A DNA stretch of 64,000 nt. It comes from Utricularia gibba (taxonomy: Eukaryota > Streptophyta > Magnoliopsida > Lamiales > Lentibulariaceae). The translations under genes were made by a program, and so were the position numbers. Below, one piece after another: positions 44,159 to 56,164 of the stretch; position 1 is the stretch's first letter; the number at the start of each line of letters is the position of its first letter. The DNA lies in the NCBI GenBank assembly GCA_002189035.1, contig NEEC01000004.1, positions 4,836,001 to 4,900,000 of the forward strand. Reading direction: 5' to 3'. The notes beneath the pieces were generated by a model that was not told where the DNA came from, made no database searches, and was given only the letters and a program-made list of their open reading frames with translations.

Positions 44159-44924
44159 TCAGGCTTCAACAGCCGCATTCTGCACAGTTTGTGGCCTCAC
44201 CTTTCTCGGCCTTCCTCTGGGCCTACCAGTCTTTGAAACACTTGGGGCTCCACCGGAGGGCTTCGGCTTCTTAGGCGCGGGCGGCGCATTCGGGTCCTTT
44301 CGCGGTCGCCCTCTTGGCCGCGGAGGCGGCAATACAACACCCGGAGGCAGAGGCTCTTTCGGCTTCGATGGACGACCGCGGCCGCGTTTGACCGGAGCAG
44401 CGTCGGGGACTCGCCTGAGATAACTGTTGTTGACAAAAACAAGTTCCCCAGTGCCTATCATTCTCGCCAGATGCGTGGTCAGCTGGTCAGAGTGTCCTTG
44501 GGGCATTTCCCGTACTTGGTCTCCATGTACTTTGATATGGTAGATTTGTCAGCACCCTCTGGTTGTTTCAGAGAATCAATAGCCTCCAAAATCATCTGAG
44601 TTTTTTTTTTTTCAGAAGAGTCAGCGCGCAAACGGACAAGAATTGCATAGCAGCATGAACTAAGCTTCAAGGGCTCAATTAAAGCGACAAAGGTGAGCAA
44701 CACATAAATGCTTTTCAATACAAAAACCAGAAAAAAGCTTTAAACTTTGACGCAAAACTTACGCAGAAACGCAAAAGAAAAGAAACCCAGAAAATTCGGA
44801 CAAGACACAAATGTACAAGAAGCAAAATAAAACGAGCGCTTTAAAAACAAATCTGCATGCTTTTTGTTTTCACCTGGGGATAAGGAGGAAGCGGAGACGG
44901 AGCGGTGAGCTCTTCAGACACCAT
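44159..44924 (-). CDS. HMGA: histone H1-domain / AT-hook (HMG-Y-like) protein (one frame break)
   Basis: A chromatin protein with a linker-histone H1/H5 domain followed by AT-hooks that bind the minor groove of AT-rich DNA. Exons 44924-44874 and 44595-44159, about 162 aa if the frame is whole. The N-terminus is MVSEELTAPSPLPPYPQ. The H1 domain begins MILEAIDSLKQPEGADKSTI and ends LTTHLARMIGTGELVFVNNS. Three AT-hooks follow: KRGRGRPSKP, RPRGRPRKDP and GRPRGRPRKV. The frame is broken inside the H1 domain at 44509-44511 (GGG on the coding strand): one extra G turns KYGKCPKDTLTS-stop into KYGEMPQGHSDQL, the expected family sequence. Confidence 0.9.
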
Positions 44925-47900
44925 TGCAGAAGCTTCTTGACAGAGATTCAGCCGGAGAAAACACCAAAATCAAAGCTTTTTTAGAAAATTATATTTTTTA
45001 CGAAAGAGAAAATCACGGACAAAGAGAAACCAGGTCTTGTTGTCACACTGGATGGACGGTAGAGATTGGCGCACGCGGACGGACGACACAGAGAGCACTC
45101 GGATTGATGACGTGGCATTGATTTTGTAATGATCTACTCCGTTTGATCGTCTATTATTGGACTTGGACACGTATTGATCTTCAATTAATGGGCTCTCAAT
45201 GGAAGGCCCGAGTAAAAAATGAGAATAAAAAATTAGGATGACGTCACACTCTCGTTTTTCTTTCATTTATTAAAATTATTATTATTATTATTACTTATAT
45301 TTCTCAGATAAATATATATATTAAAATTTGTAAAATAATCTACTTTTTATTTAGTGTAAATAAATATAAATAATTTAAGCTTTTGTAAAATTCAACTTAC
45401 TCTATTGATATTAATGTTTTTATGTCTCAAATGAACGAATAACAATATCATCAGAAATAAAAACATTTGTAATTTTATATAGTCTAAACCATTTAAAATG
45501 CAATTTATCCGGAAATAGTTTCAAAATAGTATTAAATAAGAAAACTTTTTAATCAACTAAAAATTAATTCTCATGTAATTTACTATCATAATAGCATTTT
45601 AACTTTTATTCGTGTAGAAGCTGATTGATCTAGGCATTAAGTCGAATTTACTCCAACTCATTCAATTTCAAAAGTCTACGGATAGTATATATTTTCTTTG
45701 GTGTAGTAATATAAGTTAAAAATTTGATCATGTATTAGATATTATGTAAAAAAAATGATAAATCCTATGTATATATATATTTTTTGACTAAATGTGTCAA
45801 GATAATGTAACAATGATGATTGATACATTTGTGTTGAAGTCCAAGAGGAGTACTTTTCTTTTTTGATGGGGTCTTTTACTTTCTAGTGGTGGATGTATAG
45901 TCTCTATCTAAAGGAACTGCTTTCCTTCTCTTTACACAGAGGGCATTGCTTACATTGGGGGAAAAGCATCGCCTTATCATCTGAAGTTTGCTGATTTGAA
46001 GAACATACCTGGGTGGGTGGCGATCTGCTTTTTACTTTCTGTATCTGCTTTATGTTTGCATTTATGTTGAAAAATGAAAGGAATTACACAATGTACTTGT
46101 AGCCGTGGGTATGGGTTCTTAACAGTAAGCCCAGAATGTGCAGTTCTCTTGATAAAGATTGAATGGGAGTCCCCTGAGCCTCCACTTCGCAAGGCCTGCG
46201 GAAACAGTGTGAATGTAGGATTGATTATTCGTTTAGATAATGAAGGCATTTGTGTTTACTTGAACACTTGTAGTGGCTCAAATGTGTTATTCAAGAATGT
46301 TGGGTTTTTTGGAAGCAAAGAGTAGAGTGGTATTGTGGAGTGAGCTTGAATACTTGCAGTGGCTAAAATGACTAATTCTCATATTATACGATATTATTCG
46401 TTTTATGTATTCAATTCTTAATGTTTTATATTTTTTCTTTATGGGAAAAAAATAGCATATCAAATTTAGGTGATTATTATGCATGTGAAATTCACTTAAT
46501 GTAGTTATGTCACTCTTCCTTGGAAGAGTTGCCCTATATTTATTCCTTTTTGAAAATTTAGCATTTTAGTTGAAGTTTGACTTAGAACTCTTTATTGATT
46601 TACGAAAATAATGACGTGGATTCCGTTATTTTGTTTTCATGAGCAAACTTCATTTACCTAAAATGATTTCTACAGTATGAATTTATTAAAATTAATCATT
46701 TTTATAAAAATTAAAAATAAAAGTGATTTACGAAAAGACATGTTAGTATTTCCGGAAATCACTAAAGATATTTTTACCATCAATTACAATCATATATTTG
46801 ATTTTAATATCAAATGTCATGATACATCTTTTAATTTCACGATATTATCTCTATTGAATATTTAATTTTTACATTTTTTTGATTTTATTATCTTAAAAAA
46901 GTTTTTATGTAAAATTTGTATGATCATTCTACTTAATCTTTTCATTTCCCCCATCTGCAACCGATGTGATATAGAATTCATCTAATTTAAGCATAATGGT
47001 GTTTAAATATTTCTTCACTTTCATTTACGGCCCTTTTATCAATGGGGAAATGATACTCTTTAGATTTGTGCAAATGGCTGTGTCATTACAAGAACTCGTC
47101 CGTACCTGATTCCCTTATTCATCTCCTGTCTTGTGTTACCTGGGATCACCACCCCCATTAGCCTGTTTGGTATGTACAGAACATGCACCAGGAACTCAAG
47201 ATGTGATTGAGGGATGATTCATTCTGTACAACAGAACCATGGAACACACCAGAAAACATCAAAATGCCGACTGGTCATGATGGATGTCTCAAAAGCCTTC
47301 AGCAACATTTCCCCATCTGTTACTGCTGTTGTAGTTTGAACTTTGTAAATGTCAGAATATGGACGGTAAGCTCCAACAGCAGACATTCCAACACTAGTGG
47401 GCTTCCTACTCCTACGTATGTTCATGCCTTTGAAACTGCTGAGACAACGTTAGCTATGCAGTAAAGAAAGTGGAGGAGGGGTGTAATAAATTTGCATGAA
47501 TATAATTTGAATTTGTGGGTGTGGTGTTGTAGTGCAATGCCACCGGAGTAGTGTGGCCCAGGTACAGTTAATGATCGGAAACAAGAGCTGCAGCCTCGTA
47601 CGGAGTGGAGGAGTGGAAGAGGAAAAAGAACACAGACCAGTGAATTGGACACCGCAGGAAATAGGGAGGAGAGAGTGTCGTTCCTATTAATTCTCCATAT
47701 TGCTACCCCATAAGGCAACTTTAAGCTTTCAAACTACTGGTAATGGAACATTAACAGCAGGAAGCAGTCCCCCGTAGAAGAAACTCAGGAGTAATGAGAC
47801 TAGAAACAAGGAAATAGAGCCACTAATCCAGAAATGCAGATACAGTGGAGTCTAGAAAACTACAAAGAGTTTAAGGGATTCTGAAGTGTATTGTGAAGAT

Positions 47901-48380
47901 GGGGTGAAAAGGGACGTTACATGGAAGGAAGGGGAAAAAGGTGCATAGGATGGTCAGGTCCACGCTGCGGTTTGTCGGGTGGATACGAGTCAGATTCTAC
48001 CTCTCCTCTAGGGGCGTAACTCGTCATCTACTTGCTATTTGTGTACTGCATCTGCTGCTTTTACTCCCTTGTCTGTAATCATTTTCCATCACCATCTACT
48101 TCTCTCTGATCACTAAGTGAACGCAATGTGTTTTCTGTTGTATAAGTAACACACATAGATAGGTAGATAGATCAAGATCATCTTTTTTTTTCACTCCCTT
48201 TCTTATTCCCATCTTTTCTCTGAAACCAAGCTGATAGAAGAGTTAGCTTCACTTGTTTTGTAACTGTTAAAAGTTCCTTGTCCGTCGCCTTCATGCATGA
48301 AACCAAGGAACTCATTTGTCTCTCTTGAGCCTCCGTCATCCTCCACCAACTGACTGTTTTATTCTTCCATTAGGATAACA
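44925..48380. other. long intergenic region upstream of the Dof gene
   Basis: About 3.4 kb without a supported gene. 45.25-45.8 kb and 46.35-46.95 kb are AT-rich. Small ORFs at 46074-46325 and 47207-47464 match nothing I know. The last 400 bp, with a GATA/GATAGATAG run near 48157-48173 and pyrimidine runs, probably hold the Dof leader. Confidence 0.5.
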
Positions 48381-49283
48381 ATGAGTGATACCAAGAACCA
48401 GAGGAAGAAGGCGGCTGATAGGCCTCAAGAAGCAGCTCTTCGATGCCCACGATGCGATTCGCCGAATACCAAGTTCTGTTATTACAACAACTACAGCCTC
48501 TCCCAGCCGAGGCATTTCTGCAAGACATGTCGGAGGTACTGGACCAAAGGTGGCGCCTTGCGCAATGTTCTGATAGGGGGTGGCTGCCAGAAGAGCAAGA
48601 AGGCCAAAGGGTCTTCCAAGCTCGCATTGGATTCAGCAGCGGATGTGGGAGGGTTGAGATTGTTCCAGGTTATCCCACCAGTTGCCATGGATTTTCAGCT
48701 CAATGTTCCAAGACTTGGGTCTCCATTTCCAGGGCTCTGTTACCAGTTTCCGTCATCAAATCCCGCCATTCCCACAAATCCATGCTTCAGTTTTGATCCG
48801 AATCCTGAAGGGCCATCTCCTTCCGTAGGACTTGGATTCTCCTTCTCTTCTTCAGGTTTCAAACCACTGGAGGGAACAAACACTGCCGGATTCCAGGAAA
48901 TGGGCTCTTACAGCAGAATCTTTGACTCTGAATCACACTGGAAACTTCAGCAGCAGAGACTAGCCATGCTCGTTTCGGGGGACTACGATAAGGAGATACC
49001 GAGCATCGCTATCCCAGCGATCGAACCAGCAACAAGCATTCAAAGAATGCAACCCATACTATTCCGCAACTTGGAAATCTCCAACATGAAGCAGCATGTC
49101 ACGCTGCCAACTACGAAAGATGACATCACTGCAATTCCTCCAAGAGAATGGTTCTTGGAACATCCCTATGCTACACAACAGCAGGCTCCAGCACTAGCTA
49201 CGAACGCCACAAATCCAAATGCAAATGAAACTACAAACTGGAGCACTAATGAAGGTTCATTTGAGATCATTTCTGGGATTTGA
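48381..49283 (+). CDS. DOF: Dof-type zinc finger transcription factor
   Basis: A plant-specific single C2C2-finger factor that binds AAAG sites in the nucleus. One exon, 300 aa. The Dof domain spans about residues 20-74: [20 protein letters not shown] and [20 protein letters not shown] then [11 protein letters not shown], with all four zinc Cys present. The rest is Ser/Pro-rich and poorly conserved, as usual for Dof proteins. The exact subgroup cannot be set from this sequence alone. Confidence 0.94.
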   Translation: MSDTKNQRKKAADRPQEAALRCPRCDSPNTKFCYYNNYSLSQPRHFCKTCRRYWTKGGALRNVLIGGGCQKSKKAKGSSKLALDSAADVGGLRLFQVIPPVAMDFQLNVPRLGSPFPGLCYQFPSSNPAIPTNPCFSFDPNPEGPSPSVGLGFSFSSSGFKPLEGTNTAGFQEMGSYSRIFDSESHWKLQQQRLAMLVSGDYDKEIPSIAIPAIEPATSIQRMQPILFRNLEISNMKQHVTLPTTKDDITAIPPREWFLEHPYATQQQAPALATNATNPNANETTNWSTNEGSFEIISGI

Positions 49284-51213
49284 TAGAGAAACATTGCATG
49301 CAAGAACCAACTCTTACTTTCTTCTTAGAGCACATAGAGAGACCTGAGAAAAGTATGTTGTAGAATAGTGGTTGTATGCTCGCTCTGGTTCTGCATTTGC
49401 ATGGAAAAGATGCAGAATCTAGGCAAAATTATATCAAGCTTTTTATCTTTTTTGTGGATGATCATTAGGTTTATTTAGAGCAAGATTCGATCTTCATGTT
49501 GCATATCTGGAGCATAGACGCAGCTCAAACATCTTTTTTTCCACACATACAATATCACAATACCCTCTTTGGTATAACATTCAGAAAATGGATATTGATG
49601 CATAACATAGAAGGGTAAATTAAACTGTATCCCCATCTTACAATCTGTCTGAGCTCATATAATTTTTTTTATTCATTCTAACACGTATAACAGGAAATGT
49701 CTGATTTGCGACGCATCACCAGTTCTTAAAAACGGCCATATTTGGATTCCTTTCTTCGTCTTCGTCAAGGTTGCATAGTCAGACAATAACCAGGTAAATT
49801 TCCATTACCCACTGACTCTTCCATCTTGGTAACAGTAACAGAAGCAAGTTTCAGACTTTGCACAGCTGCTTCTCTGGCAGTAGCAGCAGCATAGCACCCG
49901 ACGGTCCCAGTTCAGCGCTCCCTCTTCCCTGATCCTTCTCCAGAAGCGTGAAAATAAATACAAGAACCAGGGAGTTAAGTGAATGGTAATTAGTGAACTG
50001 GGGTTAGTAGCAAACAAGTACTGGGATCGGTCCCTCACCTTTTCTCACCGCTGAGTTAATCGCAGAATTTGAAAAGTTACAAACCTAGTCCCAGTGGAGG
50101 GGAGTCGGAGTCCTCAAAAGGGGAGACAATGAAAACTGCAACTCCCCGACCAATCAATACAACCTGCCAAAATCTAGATCAAAACACACCACACAATGCC
50201 CTAAAACACAATTTTCTCTTCACACTCCTTGGTTTTCAGGCATCATTTAAAAAATTCAATATTCATGATATATGATATATATATATATATGTAATGAAAA
50301 TGATTATTTTTACTATTTATTTTTCATCATAATATATACTAAAAAAATATTTTGGAAAAAAATATATTATGAATTTTCTCTCATATAAAACACTAAAATG
50401 TGGGATTTTCACCCTCTTTTTTCGTTCAAGTGATGGTATTTGGCAATTCGCATGTATATTTAAACAACATTTGGAAGTATGTAGAATCAATTTTATTTTG
50501 TCTTGTAAATGTATATTAAATTTTATTTAATTTTTTTGAGAATCATTTTTAATATATTAGAATTATGAGATAGTGAATTTTCTATAAAAATTAATTTTTG
50601 AGAAATGATTATAAGATGAAATTAAATTATATACTTTTTTATAAATAATTATAATTACTGTTATAAATAATTTAATTATTTTAAATTTTAAATTTAAATT
50701 TTAATATAAATATATTTAAATTAACGTAATAACATAAAATGTAATTCAAAATTATATAATATTTTCACAATACAAATGATGTAAATATACTTTTAAATTT
50801 ATAAAATATAATTATTAATAGGTCATAATAAATACGTGATTTATTTATTAAAATTAATTCTTCTTTTTTATATTACGAATATGAACTCATTGTGTAATAA
50901 TCGATCTAAAAAATATATATCAATTTTCATTCTCATTAAAATCAATTTTAGATTTAATTTTTAAAATATAATTTGAGTTTATGTGCAGAATAATTATTTT
51001 ATTATTAAAAAAACACACACACGTACTCATGAGAGATTCTGTTTGTGTGGGCTTCCTAATAGGCTCTCGTGTGGATTTTATGGTTAATCATTTGGGCATT
51101 ATTTAAACGTGGGCCCAGTGATTGAAGCCCATATGTGTCGTTATTTTATCACCGGCCCAGGTTGCTATTACCAAAAGGGTTTCCGTCTTCGAGATTTTCG
51201 GGGTTGAAGTAAG
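49284..51213. other. intergenic between Dof and PNO1
   Basis: No gene seen; the ORF at 49805-50038 has no support. 50.27-51.0 kb is strongly AT-rich, with a TA run at 50275-50291. Confidence 0.5.
51110..51159 (+). promoter_or_regulatory. paired site II-type elements upstream of PNO1
   Basis: TGGGCC at 51110-51115 and GGCCCA at 51154-51159, about 55-105 bp before the PNO1 ATG. Site II elements bind TCP factors and are common in promoters of ribosome-related plant genes, which fits the product. Confidence 0.4.
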
Positions 51214-51915
51214 ATGGAGACCGACTCCGCCGCGCCGCCTACTCGCGGGGAAGCCGGCCCTTCAAGTATGGAAATCGACGCTACGTCTGCTCCGGCACGG
51301 CAACAGACCGTCCTATTTGCTAAGAAGCCAAATTTCCAGCCCCTGAAAGCTCACGAAATATCCGACGGGCAAATCCAATTCAGGAAAGTGCCTGTACCGC
51401 CCCACAGGTACACTCCGTTGAAGAAAGCGTGGATGGAAATCTACAATCCAGTATACGAGGAGATGAAAATCGACATCCGAATGAACCTGAAAGCCCGCAG
51501 AGTGGAGCTCAAGACGCGAAGCGATACTCCAGATGTAAGTAATCTCCAGAAGTGCGCTGACTTTGTGCACGCTTTCATGATGGGTTTCGATGTGATCGAC
51601 GCCGTTGCGATGCTCAGAATGGATGAGCTTTACGTGGAGTCATTTGAAATCAAGGATGTGAAGACTCTGAGAGGCGAACACTTGTCTCGGGCTATTGGGA
51701 GGCTGAGCGGGAAGGGAGGGCGCACAAAATTCGCCATCGAAAACTCAACACGGACAAGGATCGTTATTGCTGATACTAAGATTCATATTCTCGGATCGTT
51801 TGCGAATATCAAGGTTGCCAGGGATTCTCTCTGTAGCTTAATCTTGGGTTCACCTGCTGCTAAAGTTTATTCCAAGCTGAGGGCTGTTACTGCTCGTCTT
51901 GCTGAGAGGTTTTGA
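51214..51915 (+). CDS. PNO1: PNO1/DIM2 small-subunit ribosome assembly factor
   Basis: A KH-domain RNA-binding protein needed for late pre-40S maturation at the 3' end of 18S rRNA; nucleus and nucleolus. Single exon, 233 aa, the usual length. Conserved stretches: VPPHRYTPLKKAWMEIYNPV, FMMGFDVIDAVAMLRMDELY, FEIKDVKTLRGEHLSRAIGR, LSGKGGRTKFAIENSTRTRI, and IHILGSFANIKVARDSLCSL. The C-terminus ends KVYSKLRAVTARLAERF, as in other eukaryotic PNO1 proteins. No defect seen. Confidence 0.96.
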   Translation: METDSAAPPTRGEAGPSSMEIDATSAPARQQTVLFAKKPNFQPLKAHEISDGQIQFRKVPVPPHRYTPLKKAWMEIYNPVYEEMKIDIRMNLKARRVELKTRSDTPDVSNLQKCADFVHAFMMGFDVIDAVAMLRMDELYVESFEIKDVKTLRGEHLSRAIGRLSGKGGRTKFAIENSTRTRIVIADTKIHILGSFANIKVARDSLCSLILGSPAAKVYSKLRAVTARLAERF

Positions 51916-52321
51916 ACTTCTTTCTTGATCCATTGCCTTATTCATCATTGAAAGACAAGATTTTTGAGAATGCGGTTTGCTTATCTTGGTGATCGATTTA
52001 TGTGATTGTATGGAGACCTAGATTTTGAACTGTTGAGTAATATACCTATATTGAACTGTATGGAAGCAGCAATTCGGAGAGATGGGGTGTGTTTCTTTAA
52101 TTAGCTGCATGATGAACAGATGAATTTACAGGAGAAAAAGCAAGGGAACGGAAAACTTCTTGAAAATCAACCCATTCCTTGGCTGTTCCCTTTTTGTTGA
52201 CCTTCACATGTATTGAGACAGGTGAATCTGAAGCTACCAAAACCATTTTCCTAGTTACTAGCGAAAACCTAACCTTTTCCATGCGTCATAAAATGACAAC
52301 CGTACCTAGTCCAAATAGAGA

Positions 52322-55293
52322 TCAGTTTGATGGGAATTCTTGAGAGTACTGAGGCCAGATGTAGAACTCCGGTGAAGGTGGCATCTTGCTCACCGGTGTA
52401 ACCATCGTCGGGTCCTCCACACAGGAGTTTCCGGTGTGGAGGTGGTGGATGAGGTTTTGGTGTAAGAACGGGGCAGCTCCAATGACAGGGATGGCTGAGG
52501 TGGGCTCAGCAGAGAAGCTGATGCTGCAGCGGGCTCTCCTGCATGCACGTTGAAAAGGTACCTCCCTGTCCGATTCGAGGGAGACCCTCAATCTCTTGCC
52601 AGTTTCGCCTATAGGAAGACGGCTTTTGGCTATTGCTTCAACATCGTAGCGGCTCATTTCGAAGTTGGTGACGGCATTCCCTCCCCTGAACTTGATCGCA
52701 GCAATGTCGTATGCTTCTGCTGCTTCTTCCTCCGTCGCTGCATTTGCAGAAGCCAACCTCAGTGCACTAGAGAGTAACTAATACGATGAGAGTTCAATGA
52801 TGGCTTTTAGCTATACCAAATGTTCCCAGGTAGAGATCCTTGTTCCCAGCAACACGTCCGATTCTAGCCTGCCACCGGCCTTGCTGATGATGCCTGCGTG
52901 ATTAGGCCCATCATCTCCAAATCAGGAAAAACGATGGCTAAGAAGATGGGTATATGATCAGAGTGCATACAATCTGGAAAGAAACCTTGTAACTCCTCGA
53001 TAAACAGATGCACCTCTTGAGAAACCACTGCTTTTCCTGAAGAAAGTTGCAGAAGAATTTCATCGAACACTTGATAGACATAGGCCATAGGGATTCCCAA
53101 AGCCGAAGAGTAGGCCTACCTTCTAAGGGATGCAATGAATTCTTGTCTGGTAACATGCATCTCTTCAAGCTCGCTGCTATAATTTGAGATCTGAAACAGC
53201 GATCATGTTAATTTCTAGGCCATAACCATCGGCAAAATTCGATCTCCTATCGGAAAAAGTCCATCACCGGGAAATTTGTCGTCGCCGTCGGACCCCAGTA
53301 CTTGAGAGCAGCCAAATCATACGCTGCAGCAGCCTTCTCTTCTTTGTCATAACCGCCTGCATCACATAAATCTAAGCTCAGCAGCATACCCACATGGCTA
53401 ATAGCAAAAAAATGCAATGACAGAGACGATCATTTACCTAAGTAAACTGCAGTATTTTTTTTTTCCAGGAATGCACCAGAGATTTCGTTTTCGTTCATGC
53501 ACAAAAATGACAGCGAATTGTCAGAAAACACGATGAACCCAATTCACAAAACGCCATAGAACGATGAAAAAAACAACAAAAAGGCAGCTTTCAGATTATG
53601 CTTCCCGGAGTTATTCCATTTCCCCTGTGGAGTATATGCAACGAAAATACAACAAAGAGCAAAACTAAAAACAAGAGGCGAGTCAAAGAAGTAATGCGCA
53701 AAAATAAAAGCAACGTGTAAAGCAAGAGGGCCAAGATTCAGAATTTTCAGGCGCTAGTTCCCCAGACTAGCTGATGTAAAGAGACACGTCCTGGCTCTGT
53801 AACGAGACACTGTATTCGCATAAAAAAACCCAACAGCAGCAGGTAGACAACGCTCTTCTCACATATCTATCTTCAATTATTGATGACTACGATGGAGTTT
53901 TCAAATCATTTGTAAATTGTGAAGTTGAAGAAAGAGGTTGCGCATATAGTGAAATAAGATTGACAGAAGAGAAGGGCAAGCTCAGGTTGTACAGTATCAG
54001 TTCATCAATGGCTACAGAAACCCTGACACTCAAGAAAAATGAGACCCCCATATTTACTTATTCTTAACCGAGACTTGAACAAGACCCTACCTTCTGCCCT
54101 AGTCACCTGAACCGCTTCTACCGCCATTAATTCGATGCGTGCAACTTATGAAAAAAAGGAACAGAAACCTATTAACCCAAATCATGCCAATGAACTAAAG
54201 ATCACATCTTTATCAAAAATTATACCTGCCAACTTAGGTGACTGTAAACACAGAGAAACCCCAAAACCGCCCAATGAACCAAAAATCACATCTCTATTAA
54301 AAAATACGTATGCCCAAGTACTAGAATCTATGATGTAAGTACAACATTACAGAGACTTGGAAGATTGTACCTTGACGCCCCTTCCTGGCTTGCCCCTCTC
54401 TTCGGCAGCTGTTATCCCACAGATGCGCTTCGTATCGCCCCGTCCATCTGTGCCTGCCGTCAAAAAGATAGGTGACTGATAAACTTAACTAATCCTTGAG
54501 ATTACATGAACTTGCAGCATTGTTAGTGTGGGTTTTTACCTTGTCACTCCTCTGTAAATGGAGGTTCTTTGACCAAAAGTGTCGGCGATCTTCTTGAAGT
54601 TATCGGAATCGACGGCAATGATGGCCGTTCCGTCGTTATTCTCAGTGCCAGGAGTGTTGACCTTGTTGCTGTTGTTAACTGCGAGAGTTAAGTTATTAGA
54701 AGCTGTTTCAGCAGGAACGTGGCACCGCGGGTACTGGACCAAATCATTTCCCGATTCGACCGGAGACTGGGTCGGGGTGGCGAACGCCACATCGTCGCCG
54801 AAGGTGGCGATGAAAGCAGGGGGGTGGTGCGCAGGATCGTATGTTAAAGAGAAGTCTTGAGTTTCCACCGATTCGCCGCCAGTGAGGAAGTCCTCGAGTT
54901 TCGGCGGTGATTGGATGTAACCGACGAAACTGGAGGAGCTTCCGCCGCCGTCATCTTTCAGTTCAACATCATCCCCTGTTTCTGAGTGCACGCCATGAGG
55001 TTTTGGGTCAGACCACCCTGGAGATAAAAACAGACATGGGAGTAGGGATCTGAGTTGGTGGTTTAATGGCGGAATAGAAGACGACATTTACAAAACCAAA
55101 ATAATAAAGACTAAATCTTGGGTTTACCAGCGGCGTAGAAATCATCTGCGCAAGTGTAAAAATGATGAGAAGCAGGAGACGAAGAATGCATCATTGGAGG
55201 TTGTGAGGAAGAAGAAACGGTGACAGCAGCGGCATTGAGAATTTCATCACAAGGAAGTGAGAACGAAAGGTAGTCATTGTCATCAGGAGTCAT
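52322..55293 (-). CDS. AIL: AINTEGUMENTA-like (double AP2) transcription factor
   Basis: A two-AP2-domain factor of the ANT/PLETHORA group that promotes growth of meristems and organ primordia. Exons: 55293-55128, 55017-54540, 54453-54371, 53446-53438, 53356-53268, 53190-53120, 53036-52986, 52893-52817, 52737-52322; 1440 nt, 479 aa, all phases agree. AP2 repeat 1: [20 protein letters not shown], then [18 protein letters not shown] from a 9-bp microexon, [20 protein letters not shown]. Linker: [22 protein letters not shown]2 repeat 2: [45 protein letters not shown]. The N-terminus ([18 protein letters not shown], later PKLEDFLTG) resembles AIL6/PLT3. An in-frame ATG at 55332 would add 13 residues. 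Confidence 0.94.
53438..53446 (-). other. 9-bp microexon of the AIL gene
   Basis: TTTACTTAG flanked by an AG acceptor (CTGCAG) and a GT donor (GTAAATG) on the minus strand. It supplies VYLG with one neighbouring base from each side. Without it the first AP2 domain is out of frame. A microexon here is a known feature of the AP2/ANT group. Confidence 0.9.
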
Positions 55294-55336
55294 CCTCTGA
55301 ATCTTCTTCTTCACTCCTGAAGAGTAGATCATACAA

Positions 55337-55690
55337 ATGAATAATCACAGAAACAGAGACGAAAATGATAAAGAAAAGAAATCGAAAAGAGAAGTCCAAT
55401 TACCACAGCAGCTGCAGCAGCTGTTCATGCAAAGTGCTGCTTCATGGAGGAAAACGATTGACGGGCAACGACCGCAGAGGCCATTTTTAGAGAAAGGGGG
55501 TACAAAGAGAGAGGAGAAGACAGAGAGGGGGGGGGGGGGTGGATCTATTGGAAGAAAGAGGCGGTTGGTTCTGCCACTCGGCGAAATACCAGAGGGGGAG
55601 GTAGAAAGAAAGAAAGGATTACTTGTTCTTTTGTGAGAGAGAACGTAACAGGAACAGTGAAGAAGTGAATCTCGTCTTAAATAAATTGAA
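55337..55690. other. AIL leader/promoter side
   Basis: Purine- and pyrimidine-rich sequence with a G10-11 run near 55530 and GAGA-type stretches, as often seen in leaders of this family. No gene on either strand. Confidence 0.4.
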
Positions 55691-55695
55691 CAGAT

Positions 55696-56120
55696 ACAGA
55701 GTAAGAAGGCCGCCATTGACAGAATTCAGAAGGATCTTGAAGAGGAAAAGAAATTGCTGTCGAAACAAATACAAACTCCTGAACTGCTGCGATCTCCTCT
55801 AGAACAAGATATGGACTGGTTGAATGAAATGCCGGAAGTTTCCAACTTCACTCCCAGGAGCAAATCGTACTCACAGAAAAGATTTGAAAATGGCCCTTAA
55901 CAGAGCGAATGAAGAGCTGTATGACAAATTTCGTCAAGCAAGCGCAATAGAATTTGAGCTGCAAGTCTGGAAGTCTTTAGCTGAGCAAATGGATGATGAA
56001 ACTCTCAGATGGAAACTTATAATGCGTAGAGATGCAGAAGCTTCTCTCCTTTCACATACTGAAGTTCTAGCGAACTTTTCACAGAGACAGAAAGCCTGAG
56101 CCTGCAACTCGAAGTAAAAA
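55696..56120 (+). pseudogene. fragment of a coiled-coil protein gene
   Basis: Two overlapping frames: the first reads KKAAIDRIQKDLEEEKKLLS and PLEQDMDWLNEMPEVSNFTP and stops at 55897-55899; the second starts about 55876 and reads KDLKMALNRANEELYDKFRQ and FELQVWKSLAEQMDDETLRW, ending at 56099. They join near 55875. The charged heptad-like sequence suggests a piece of a long coiled-coil protein. No start, no other domain; I cannot name the parent gene. Probably a captured or degraded fragment. Confidence 0.5.
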
Positions 56121-56164
56121 GAACACACATGGAGAAGAATCTTTAACTACAGCTTGATGAAGTT

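Noticed and set aside
53961-53981. Sequence resembling miR156 (TGACAGAAGAGA...)
   Set aside because: Only the first 12 bases match, and I see no complementary arm nearby to make a precursor hairpin.
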